Below are positions 19,609 to 25,757 of a stretch of 64,000 nt of DNA, one piece after another; position 1 is the stretch's first letter; every line of letters begins with the position of its first letter. The stretch is taken from positions 1-64,000 of the forward strand of contig NWQT01000025.1 of assembly GCA_002798295.1 (NCBI GenBank), given 5' to 3'. The notes under the pieces were generated by a model. The model worked only from the letters and a program-made list of their open reading frames with translations. It was not told where the DNA came from and ran no database searches. The position numbers and the translations under genes were made by a program. This stretch comes from Lysobacteraceae bacterium NML07-0707 (GTDB lineage Bacteria; Pseudomonadota; Gammaproteobacteria; Xanthomonadales; Xanthomonadaceae).

Positions 19609-20514
19609 TCAGGGGGTTTTGCGCAGCCGCTCCAGCACGCCATCGAGGGCGTCCAGCGAGCCGTAATGAATCACCAGCTTGCCACGCCCGCCCCGGCCAT
19701 GCTGCACCGTGACCTTGCTGGCCAGGGTTTCGGACAGCTCGTTTTCCAGGGCGGCGATATCGGCCGAGGGCAGCGGCTTTTTGCGTTTTGACGGCGTACC
19801 AAGCTTGCCGGCGGCCAATTGCTGCACACGGTGCTCGACTTCGCGCACGCTCCAGCCTTCTGCGGCGGCCTGTTTGGCCAGTGCAATCGCCGCCTGCGGG
19901 GTCAGCGACAGCAGGGCGCGGGCATGACCCATTTCGATTTCGCGCTTTTGCACCAGGGCGCGGATTTCCGGCGGCAGCTCCAAAAGCCGCAGCAAATTGG
20001 AAACCGCAGCGCGCGAGCGCCCGACCGCTTCGGCTGCCTGCGCATGGGTCAGGTCGAACTCGTCAATCAGCCGTTGCAACGCCTCGGCTTCTTCCAGTGG
20101 GTTCAGGTCTTCGCGCTGGATGTTTTCAATCAGCGCCATCGCCACCACGGTGCGGTCATCCAGCTCGCGCACCACGGCGGGGATTTCAATCAGCCCGGCC
20201 AGTTGCGTGGCGCGCCAGCGGCGCTCACCGGCGACGATTTCATACTTGTCCTTGCCGATGCTGCGCACCACGATCGGCTGCACCACGCCCTGCACCTTGA
20301 TGGACTCGGCCAGCTCTTGCAGCTTGACATCGTCCATGGTGCGGCGCGGCTGGTATTTGCCCGGCTGCAAATGCTTGACCGGCAGGCGCGTGAGTTTTTC
20401 GCCCGGCTGGGCCTCCACGTTTTCCAGCGTTTTGACGCCGCCGGGAATCAGCGTGTTGAGGCCGCGTCCCAGTGCCGGTTTCTTGCTCTTGCTGGCTGCT
20501 TTGGAATTGCTCAT
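19609..20514 (-). CDS. parB: Chromosome-partitioning protein ParB
   Basis: The 301-residue protein has the N-terminal KKPALGRGLNTLIPGG segment, the CTPase/ParB-N motif GERRWRATQLAGL followed by ENIQREDLNPLEEAEALQRL, and a helix-turn-helix region (THAQAAEAVGRSRAAVSNLL). The C-terminal dimerisation part ends in GSLDALDGVLERL. It loads at parS sites and organises the origin region with ParA. ATG 20514 is the family start, 8 bp after the parA stop. I saw no clear parS copy (TGTTTCACGTGAAACA) in the window. Confidence 0.95.
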   Translation of the reverse strand: MSNSKAASKSKKPALGRGLNTLIPGGVKTLENVEAQPGEKLTRLPVKHLQPGKYQPRRTMDDVKLQELAESIKVQGVVQPIVVRSIGKDKYEIVAGERRWRATQLAGLIEIPAVVRELDDRTVVAMALIENIQREDLNPLEEAEALQRLIDEFDLTHAQAAEAVGRSRAAVSNLLRLLELPPEIRALVQKREIEMGHARALLSLTPQAAIALAKQAAAEGWSVREVEHRVQQLAAGKLGTPSKRKKPLPSADIAALENELSETLASKVTVQHGRGGRGKLVIHYGSLDALDGVLERLRKTP

Positions 20515-20522
20515 GGAACCTC

Positions 20523-21308
20523 TCAAGCCGCTTGTGCGGCAGTGCGTTCATGCTGCAAGCGCAGCACTTCTCCGGCCAAGCCCAGGTAAGCGATGCCGCC
20601 GCGCGAGCCGCGGTCATAGCCGATGATGCTGCGCCCGTGGCTGGGCGCTTCGGCCACGCGCACATTGCGCGGCACGATGGTATTGAACACCTTGTCGCCG
20701 AAATGCTGCTCCAGCTCGGCCGACACCGCATTGGCCAGGTTGTTGCGCACATCAAACATGGTGCGCAAAACGCCCTCGATTTCCAGTTGCGGGTTGAGCT
20801 TTTGCTTCAGCGCCTCGATGGTTTGCAACAGCGATGTCAGCCCTTCCAGCGCGTAATACTCGCACTGCATCGGCACCAGCACCGAATCGGCCGCAGTCAG
20901 GGCGTTCAGTGTCAGCAACGACAGCGCTGGCGGGCAGTCGATGATGATGAAGTCATAGTCGCCGCGTACCGCATCCAGCGCGCGCTTGAGGCGTTGCTCG
21001 CGGCCTTCCTCGTCCATCAGCGTGATTTCTGCTGCGGTGAGGTCGGTATTGCCCGGCATCAGGTCGTGACCTTCCTCGGTGGCGAAGATGGCATCGCGCG
21101 GCGCGACTTCTTCCAGCAGCACATCGCAAGTGGTATGCGCCACTTCATGTTTGTCCACGCCGCTGCCGGAGGTGGCATTGCCCTGCGAGTCCAGATCCAC
21201 CAGCAGCACCCGCTTTGGGGTGGCCGCCAGTGCGGCAGCGAGGTTGACGGCGGTGGTGGTCTTGCCGACGCCGCCTTTCTGGTTGGCAACCGCGATGATT
21301 CGCGCCAT
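20523..21308 (-). CDS. parA: Chromosome-partitioning ATPase ParA (Soj)
   Basis: The 261-residue ATPase has the deviant Walker A KGGVGKTTTA at residues 11-20, the LVDLDSQGNAT motif and Walker B region FIIIDCPPALSLLTLNAL. It forms ATP-dependent gradients on the nucleoid that move ParB-parS complexes. The start at 21308 gives MARIIAVANQKGG, the family start; 53 in-frame codons before it are not conserved in character. It is in the rsmG-parA-parB order that is common near oriC, but mnmG is not adjacent here. Confidence 0.95.
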   Translation of the reverse strand: MARIIAVANQKGGVGKTTTAVNLAAALAATPKRVLLVDLDSQGNATSGSGVDKHEVAHTTCDVLLEEVAPRDAIFATEEGHDLMPGNTDLTAAEITLMDEEGREQRLKRALDAVRGDYDFIIIDCPPALSLLTLNALTAADSVLVPMQCEYYALEGLTSLLQTIEALKQKLNPQLEIEGVLRTMFDVRNNLANAVSAELEQHFGDKVFNTIVPRNVRVAEAPSHGRSIIGYDRGSRGGIAYLGLAGEVLRLQHERTAAQAA

Positions 21309-21393
21309 GAATGCTATGTCCTGTGAGCCGGGGGAGTCGGTCATGCCGACGGAAGGACTGTGCATTATGCCTTGCCGTCCCCTGCGGCGGAAA

Positions 21394-22047
21394 TCAGTCC
21401 GCAGTATCGCGGCGGGCAACCACCGCCAATTGCCGGCTGGCGGCCAGCCCCGGCACTTGCAGCGCATGCACCGCCTGCAACTGCCAGCCCGGTGGCAACT
21501 GCGCGGCTTCTTCGGCCACGGTTTCGGCTTTCATCGCCAGCAACACCCCGCCCGGCGCCAGCAAATGCCCGCCAAAGGCGATGATTTTGTCCAATGTCGC
21601 CAGCGCCCGCGCGGTGATGGCGGCATACTGCCCCGGCTCATCCAGCACCTCGGCGCGCGACTCGGCCACCCGCGCATTGGCAAGCCCCAAGGTGCGCACT
21701 GCCTGACGCAGAAAACGCGCCTTCTTGCCATTGGATTCCACCAGCGTCACCTGGGTGCCGGGACGGGCAATCGCCAGGGGAATGCCCGGCAGCCCGGGGC
21801 CGGTGCCCAGGTCAGCCAGCGCCGCATCCGGCACAAATGGCGCCATCGCCAGCGAATCGAGCAGGTGCTTGGTGACCATCTCGCGCGGATCGCGGATGGC
21901 CGTCAGGTTGTAAGTGCTGTTCCAGCGCATCAGCAGCGCCAGATAGGTCAAAAGCGGCGGCGCAAGCGCATCGGCATCGAGCTTCAGCTCGGCCAGTCCC
22001 TGGCGCAGCAGGGGTTCGATATCTGGGGGAAGGGAAGTCAGGTTCAT
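21394..22047 (-). CDS. rsmG: 16S rRNA (guanine527-N7)-methyltransferase RsmG (GidB)
   Basis: The 217-residue enzyme methylates G527 of 16S rRNA using SAM. It has the SAM-binding [16 protein letters not shown] at about residues 78-93, the N-terminal [20 protein letters not shown] and the C-terminal block [19 protein letters not shown]. Its first 49 codons, start codon and leader are repeated almost exactly about 1.1 kb upstream (23039-23206), with the mqsRA module between. The gene looks intact. Its native promoter may have been displaced by this insertion. Confidence 0.95.
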   Translation of the reverse strand: MNLTSLPPDIEPLLRQGLAELKLDADALAPPLLTYLALLMRWNSTYNLTAIRDPREMVTKHLLDSLAMAPFVPDAALADLGTGPGLPGIPLAIARPGTQVTLVESNGKKARFLRQAVRTLGLANARVAESRAEVLDEPGQYAAITARALATLDKIIAFGGHLLAPGGVLLAMKAETVAEEAAQLPPGWQLQAVHALQVPGLAASRQLAVVARRDTAD

Positions 22048-22069
22048 GCATAAAAGTATGGCGTATTCG
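21902..22069. repeat. 168-bp direct repeat, copy 1 (5' end and leader of rsmG)
   Basis: This stretch covers the first 49 codons and the leader of rsmG and recurs at 23039-23206 with a constant offset of 1137 bp. Apart from one base in the body (G versus A) and a short cluster of changes around the start codon, the copies are identical. The copies are in the same orientation and flank mqsR-mqsA. Confidence 0.9.
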
Positions 22070-22146
22070 TGGCAGTGACCTGCCCCCTTTAGAGCCTGTT
22101 CGCGGTGTTGGCCCGCGCTACCATGCCCGCCCTACGCCACAAACCC

Positions 22147-22166
22147 CGCTATGGCGGGATTTTCTA
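22147..22166. terminator. Small hairpin before the mqsRA promoter
   Basis: CCCGC and GCGGG pair across a 4-nt TATG loop, followed by ATTTTCT on the plus strand. It could act as a weak terminator between the divergent rsmG leader and mqsR. The region 22070-22203 otherwise contains a T- and A-rich promoter zone. Confidence 0.35.
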
Positions 22167-22169
22167 TAC

Positions 22170-22192
22170 TTGACAATAAACCCTTATAGGGT
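22170..22192 (+). promoter_or_regulatory. mqsRA promoter region with MqsA-type palindrome
   Basis: TTGACA at 22170-22175 is a perfect -35-like box. Right behind it, at 22180-22192, ACCCT and AGGGT flank a TAT centre. This resembles the short palindromes bound by MqsA upstream of E. coli mqsRA and is a plausible autoregulatory operator. The -10 box is not clear at the usual spacing. Confidence 0.45.
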
Positions 22193-22203
22193 GAAATTGG
22201 TGC

Positions 22204-22506
22204 ATGGAAAAGTCCAGCGCCCATTACCACCTGCCCAGCATGCAAGCGGAAATCGCCAAGCGCGGCATCGCCACTTTTACCAAAGCGGCACGCTTGGGCG
22301 TGCTTGCAATGGGATTAACCGAGCAAGAAGCCTTGGCCGTGCTTGCCAGCCTGACGCGCCATAACCTGTACAAATCTATGACCACCTACAGCGACCCCAC
22401 CATCTGGCAGGACGTGTACTACGCCCCTTGCCCCAATGGCAAAACGGCCTATATCAAACTGACGCAGGTCGCCGACAACATCGTCATCCAATTCAAGGAG
22501 AAATAA
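22204..22506 (+). CDS. mqsR: MqsR family mRNA interferase toxin
   Basis: The 100-residue protein carries the MqsR signature KSMTTYSDPTIWQDVYY (residues 57-73) and ends in NIVIQFKEK, as E. coli MqsR does. MqsR cleaves mRNA at GCU and is related to RelE folds. By analogy its active residues include K57, Q69 and Y83; this is inferred from alignment by eye. The toxin-first order and the 2-bp gap to mqsA are typical of this system. The module is bracketed by the rsmG duplication, which suggests it arrived as a unit. Confidence 0.93.
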   Translation: MEKSSAHYHLPSMQAEIAKRGIATFTKAARLGVLAMGLTEQEALAVLASLTRHNLYKSMTTYSDPTIWQDVYYAPCPNGKTAYIKLTQVADNIVIQFKEK

Positions 22507-22508
22507 TC

Positions 22509-22907
22509 ATGAACACCGGCATTTGTGGCGAATGCGGCAGCACCGGCACCCTGGTCGCGTTTGCCGATGAAACCCACTTCATCGCCGATACCGCCCCAGT
22601 TCACGGGCTTTCCGGCAAGCGTTGCAGCGTGTGTGGCGAAGTGTATTTTGACGAGGCCAGCTCCGAGCGTTTTTCCAATGCCTGTGATGCCTGGGTACTG
22701 GCTCGCCGTGCCGAAGAGCGTGACATGCTGCGCCGTGTGCGCAAGCGGCTGGGCTTGACCCAACAGCAAGCTGCACGGCTGACCGGCGGTGGCCATAATG
22801 CCTTCAGCCGCTATGAGCGCGGTGAAGCCAGCCCAATGGCGGCCGTCGTCAACCTGTTCAAGCTGTTGGACAAGCACCCGGAATTGTTGGAAGAAATCCG
22901 TCCCTGA
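22509..22907 (+). CDS. mqsA: MqsA family antitoxin
   Basis: The 132-residue protein has the MqsA design: an N-terminal zinc-binding domain with CGEC (C6, C9) and CSVC (C39, C42) that wraps the toxin, and a C-terminal Xre-type helix-turn-helix (RKRLGLTQQQAARLTGGGHN, then AFSRYERGEASP) that binds the operator. It should inhibit MqsR and repress the operon. The ATG at 22509 follows an AAGGAG Shine-Dalgarno sequence inside the mqsR end. Confidence 0.93.
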   Translation: MNTGICGECGSTGTLVAFADETHFIADTAPVHGLSGKRCSVCGEVYFDEASSERFSNACDAWVLARRAEERDMLRRVRKRLGLTQQQAARLTGGGHNAFSRYERGEASPMAAVVNLFKLLDKHPELLEEIRP

Positions 22908-22909
22908 GC

Positions 22910-22988
22910 GCCTGTTCAAGTCTGCTGCCCAATGGTTGTCCCGCAGTAGGGTGGGCATGCTTGCCCACCGTGTGCGACTTGAACAGGC
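22910..22988. repeat. Palindromic repeat element after mqsA
   Basis: The outer arms GCCTGTTCAAGTC (22910-22922) and GACTTGAACAGGC (22976-22988) are perfect 13-bp inverted copies. Inside is a second hairpin, GGTGGGCA and TGCCCACC around a TGCT loop (22950-22969). A related sequence is found at 57967-58025 before the second toxin-antitoxin module. It could fold as a two-level cruciform or long stem in RNA and may also terminate mqsRA. Confidence 0.7.
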
Positions 22989-23022
22989 ATTTCACAGATG
23001 CTGGGAACGGATTAAAGACTTG

Positions 23023-23184
23023 CTATCCGGCAGAACAGGTCAGGTTGTAAGTGCTGTTCCAGCGCATCAGCAGCGCCAGATAGGTCAAAAGCGGCGGCGC
23101 AAGCGCATCGGCATCAAGCTTCAGCTCGGCCAGTCCCTGGCGCAGCAGGGGTTCGATATCTGGGGGAAGGGGGGACACATTCAT
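23023..23184 (-). pseudogene. Truncated rsmG 5' duplicate
   Basis: From an ATG at 23184 this frame reads [18 protein letters not shown] and continues identically to RsmG through STYNLT. It then leaves the homology into CSAG and a stop at 23023-23025, 53 residues in all. It is the second copy of the rsmG 5' end left on the far side of the mqsRA module. It has a start codon and leader but cannot make a methyltransferase. Confidence 0.85.
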
Positions 23185-23206
23185 ATATAAAAGTATGGCG
23201 TATTCG
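23039..23206. repeat. 168-bp direct repeat, copy 2 (rsmG 5' end)
   Basis: This is the partner of 21902-22069. Identity ends abruptly at both sides: GTCAGG at 23039 and GCGTATTCG at 23206. Between the copies lies 969 bp holding the mqsRA promoter, the two genes and the palindromic repeat. Confidence 0.9.
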
Positions 23207-23275
23207 CAGCGCTCACTGTCTCACTGTAGCTTGCACAATCTGGTTCAGACTTCATTAAAGTGTGATCAAGTTCCG

Positions 23276-23304
23276 CTGACATTCCCTATCCCCTTTGCGA
23301 TAAT
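23276..23304 (+). promoter_or_regulatory. Sigma-70-like promoter of the WYL gene
   Basis: CTGACA (23276-23281) and GATAAT (23299-23304) each match the consensus in five of six bases and are separated by exactly 17 bp. Transcription would begin near 23311, which is the start of the right arm of the long palindrome. The left arm covers the spacer, so a protein bound to the palindrome would block polymerase. Confidence 0.65.
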
Positions 23305-23332
23305 CGCCCCCGCAAAGGGGATAGGGAATGTC
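23278..23332. promoter_or_regulatory. 22-bp perfect inverted repeat over the WYL promoter and start codon
   Basis: Arms at 23278-23299 and 23311-23332 are exact inverted copies with an 11-nt centre. The right arm contains the Shine-Dalgarno-like AAGGGG and the upstream ATG at 23328. As DNA it is a candidate operator. As RNA only the right arm is transcribed from the predicted start, so a stem would need an upstream transcript. Confidence 0.75.
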
Positions 23333-23340
23333 GTCAATTC

Positions 23341-24447
23341 ATGAGCGGTTTGAGCCAAGAGCCAAGAGCCAAGAGCCAAGAGCCAAGAGCCAAGAGCCAA
23401 GAGCCAAGAGCCAAGAGCCAAGAGCCAAGAGCCAAGAGCCAAGAGCCAAGAGCCAAGAGCCAAAGCGACACCATAGCCCGCCGCCTGCTGCTTCTGGCAC
23501 GCCTGCCACGCGCGCCGCGTAGAACCACCAGCAGCGAACTGAAAAGCCATCTGGAAGGCGAAGGGCATTACGTCAGCCTGCGCACCATCGAGCGTGATCT
23601 GGAGCAGCTGGAAGGTCGCTTCCCCATTGTCTGTGACAGGCGTGAAAAACCTTATGGCTGGAGCTGGGACAGGAGTGCCGAGCCGCTCGCTATCCCCGGC
23701 ATGTCCGTCCATCAGGCCGTGGTACTGTTGACCGCCCAAGCCCATTTGCGCAGCCAGCTACCGGCCAATCTGTACCGCGAACTGCAACCTTTGTTTGCCC
23801 AAGCGCACAGCACCCTGGGGCAAAAACAGCCGCAGGCAGGTGCATGGCCGCATCGGGTGGCGCATGTAGATAACAGTCAGCCGCTGATAGCCCCGGACAT
23901 TGCCGAAGACGTGCTGCTGGCCGTGCATACCGCCCTGTATCACGGCCACCAGCTTGAAATTCATTACCAGCGTCGTGGCGCTGGGGAAAGCCGCCAGCAC
24001 CGGATTCATCCATTGCTGCTGATACAGCGCGGCCCGGTGCTGTATCTGGCAGGACAAATCGAAGAAAAGCCGCAGCCCACCCTGTTTGCCCTGCACCGCA
24101 TCCGGCGTGCCAAAACATTGCCATTGTGGCCATCGATGCCGCTGGATGCCGTGCGGCGCCAGCAAATCATTGCCGAAGTCAGCGCAGGCTTCAGCCAGGG
24201 CGAGCGCATCGAACTGCGGCTGCACATGCGCCGCGAACTGGCGATACATATAGAAGAAGCCCCGCTGGCAAAAGACCAGCAAAGCCGCGTCATTGACGAT
24301 AACTGGACGGAAATCACCGCCAGTGTCTACGACAGCGCACAACTGCGCTGGTGGCTGCTGGGGTTTGGCGCAGGTGTGCGCGTCAAGGTGCCGGAGGCGC
24401 TGGCTGCGTATATCCGCCAGCAACACCGCGAGGCGGCAGGCGCATGA
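23341..24447 (+). CDS. WYL-domain transcriptional regulator with phase-variable N-terminus
   Basis: The body has an N-terminal helix-turn-helix (DTIARRLLLLARLPRAPRRT, then a VSLRTIERDLEQLE block) and a WYL domain (about residues 180-275, with LEIHYQRRGAGESRQHRIHP and ALHRIRRAK). The C-terminal WCX-like part runs to about residue 360. Such proteins bind single-stranded DNA or nucleotides and often repress phage-defence operons. Codons 5-41 lie in 16 copies of GAGCCAA, read as SQEPRAK heptads. Of the two starts, ATG 23341 is in frame with the body, while ATG 23328, which has the better Shine-Dalgarno (AAGGGG, 7 nt), is out of frame at 16 copies. The defence-like operon starts 81 bp downstream on the same strand. 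Confidence 0.88.
   Translation: MSGLSQEPRAKSQEPRAKSQEPRAKSQEPRAKSQEPRAKSQSDTIARRLLLLARLPRAPRRTTSSELKSHLEGEGHYVSLRTIERDLEQLEGRFPIVCDRREKPYGWSWDRSAEPLAIPGMSVHQAVVLLTAQAHLRSQLPANLYRELQPLFAQAHSTLGQKQPQAGAWPHRVAHVDNSQPLIAPDIAEDVLLAVHTALYHGHQLEIHYQRRGAGESRQHRIHPLLLIQRGPVLYLAGQIEEKPQPTLFALHRIRRAKTLPLWPSMPLDAVRRQQIIAEVSAGFSQGERIELRLHMRRELAIHIEEAPLAKDQQSRVIDDNWTEITASVYDSAQLRWWLLGFGAGVRVKVPEALAAYIRQQHREAAGA
23352..23463 (+). repeat. Heptanucleotide tandem repeat (GAGCCAA)16
   Basis: Sixteen perfect head-to-tail copies of GAGCCAA occupy 112 bp inside the 5' end of the WYL gene. Seven is not a multiple of three, so gain or loss of one unit shifts the reading frame. All copies are identical, as expected of a recently or actively slipping tract. 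Confidence 0.97.
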
Positions 24448-24528
24448 ATATCCATCGCAATATTGCAGCGACAAAACCTGTCGCAGCCCTCCGGCAAACT
24501 GCACTCAACACAAACCGGAGCCGTTGCC

Positions 24529-24630
24529 ATGATGAAAAACATCTTTGCCCTGATTGGCCTTTGGGTCGTGGTCGCCCAGACCCAGAAACTGGTCGAGAAA
24601 GTGCGTCAGCAATATGGAGAGGAGGAGTGA
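24529..24630 (+). CDS. 33-residue predicted membrane microprotein
   Basis: An ATG-ATG start at 24529 gives a 33-residue peptide with a hydrophobic N-terminal helix (KNIFALIGLWVVVAQ) and an amphipathic charged tail ending QQYGEEE. A Shine-Dalgarno-like GGAG stands 7-10 nt upstream. Its last codons contain GGAGAGGAGGAG, the ribosome-binding site of the next gene, so at least the translation order is coupled. It could be a single-pass partner of the membrane proteins downstream, or only a leader peptide. No family is recognised. Confidence 0.5.
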   Translation: MMKNIFALIGLWVVVAQTQKLVEKVRQQYGEEE

Positions 24631-24634
24631 AGCA

Positions 24635-24856
24635 ATGAGTCAACCACTTCCGCCCGGGACATGCCAATGCCAGAAATGCGGCCATGTGTTCCATAGCCAA
24701 AACTCCATCAACAAACTGCTGCGCGGTGGCATGTCGGCTTTTGCTGCCTGCCCAGAGTGTGGCTCGAGAAAAACCGAGTCCGTTGCCCGGAAAAGCATGA
24801 TGGAGGTGATGGAAATTTTTAAATTTATTTCAAAAATTAACGATAAAAATAGCTAG
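24635..24856 (+). CDS. Small zinc-ribbon protein
   Basis: The 73-residue product has two cysteine pairs, CQKC (residues 12-15) and CPEC (about 39-42), spaced as in a zinc ribbon. A lysine-rich C-terminal helix (MMEVMEIFKFISKINDK) follows. The ATG at 24635 follows a strong AGGAGG. It is the first protein of usual size in the defence-like operon; the AAA+ gene follows by 10 bp. Its role is unknown; a scaffold or nucleic-acid sensor is possible. Sequence becomes A+T-rich from the end of this gene onward. Confidence 0.65.
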   Translation: MSQPLPPGTCQCQKCGHVFHSQNSINKLLRGGMSAFAACPECGSRKTESVARKSMMEVMEIFKFISKINDKNS

Positions 24857-24866
24857 GAGACTTGTA

Positions 24867-25736
24867 ATGTCTGAAAAATTCTTGGTGCGTGAGCCGACAC
24901 TTGAGTTGGAAAGGGATGTGGTTCTTACGCCGCAGACGCGTCAAATGCTTTCAGAGGCAATTGGTGCACTAAAAAACCATAAAATCATTTACAGCGACTG
25001 GGGTTTTGGTGAAGTGGATCCGCTTGGTCGCAATATGATTATTAATTTTTATGGTCCTCCAGGTGTTGGTAAAACCATGGCTGCCGAGGCATTTGCGGGG
25101 TCATTGGGGCGACCATATATCCATCTTGGTATTTCTGAAATAGAAAGCCGCTTTGTCGGTGAGACAGCAAAGAACATTTCCGCTGCATTTCAGCAGGCCG
25201 CAATGGAGGGTGCTGTTTTGTTCTTTGATGAAGCAGATACCCTGCTCGGAGCAAGGCTCTCGTCGGTGACGCAGGGGATTGATAATGAAATCAATGCCAT
25301 GCGCTCAACTTTGCTGATAGAGCTGGAGCGGTTCGAAGGTGTTGTCGTTTTTGCTACTAACCTGGCGAAAAATTACGATGAGGCATTTGTAAGCCGTATT
25401 CGTTACCACATTGAATTCACTTTGCCAGACATTAGCGCAAGACAGGCGCTTTGGTCACGTTTGCTTGTTCCCGCTATTCCACTTGCGCTGCCAAGGGAAG
25501 AACTTGTTGCCCGTGCAGCAGAAATGACAGAGGGGCTTTCCGGACGCGAGTTGCGGAACATCATGCGTACTGCATTGCCAAGGGCAATTTCCCTCCAGGA
25601 GCAGGAGCCAAGGCTGCGCTGGGAGGATATTGAAAGCGCCATAGAGGATGTGCGTTTGGCAAAGCGGAACGTTGGGAAAGTGGTGCGTACTTCTGGCTCG
25701 GTTGAATCAGCCAGGGCTGCACTTGGTATTTCTTAA
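24867..25736 (+). CDS. AAA+ ATPase of the defence-like operon
   Basis: The 289-residue protein is a single classical AAA+ module: Walker A GPPGVGKT (63-70), Walker B LFFDEAD (118-124), sensor 1 ATN (163-165), arginine fingers in SRIRY (176-180) and sensor 2 GLSGREL (223-229). It resembles the FtsH/katanin-like AAA group that works as a hexamer to remodel or unfold proteins. A short N-terminal region (1-50) may dock substrates. Codon use is A+T-rich compared with the core genome. It lies between the zinc ribbon (10 bp) and the coiled-coil protein (21 bp) in one transcription unit. In this setting it may load or control the MotAB-like complex. Confidence 0.85.
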   Translation: MSEKFLVREPTLELERDVVLTPQTRQMLSEAIGALKNHKIIYSDWGFGEVDPLGRNMIINFYGPPGVGKTMAAEAFAGSLGRPYIHLGISEIESRFVGETAKNISAAFQQAAMEGAVLFFDEADTLLGARLSSVTQGIDNEINAMRSTLLIELERFEGVVVFATNLAKNYDEAFVSRIRYHIEFTLPDISARQALWSRLLVPAIPLALPREELVARAAEMTEGLSGRELRNIMRTALPRAISLQEQEPRLRWEDIESAIEDVRLAKRNVGKVVRTSGSVESARAALGIS

Positions 25737-25757
25737 TTAATTTGAGGAGAATTTCTA

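Noticed and set aside
19609-22069. parS site near parAB
   Set aside because: I searched by eye for TGTTTCACGTGAAACA and close variants and found none convincing.
22910-22988. Integron attC site
   Set aside because: The outer arms read GTTCAAG rather than GTTRRRY, and no integron integrase is seen; the two-level hairpin suits a REP/MITE-like element better.
23352-23463. Tandem repeats as a CRISPR array
   Set aside because: The units are 7 bp, contiguous and without spacers; no cas genes are present.
23266-23745. Minus-strand open frame with LALGSWL repeats over the heptamer tract
   Set aside because: It is the complement of the GAGCCAA repeats; all frames stay open there and no start signal or domain supports it.
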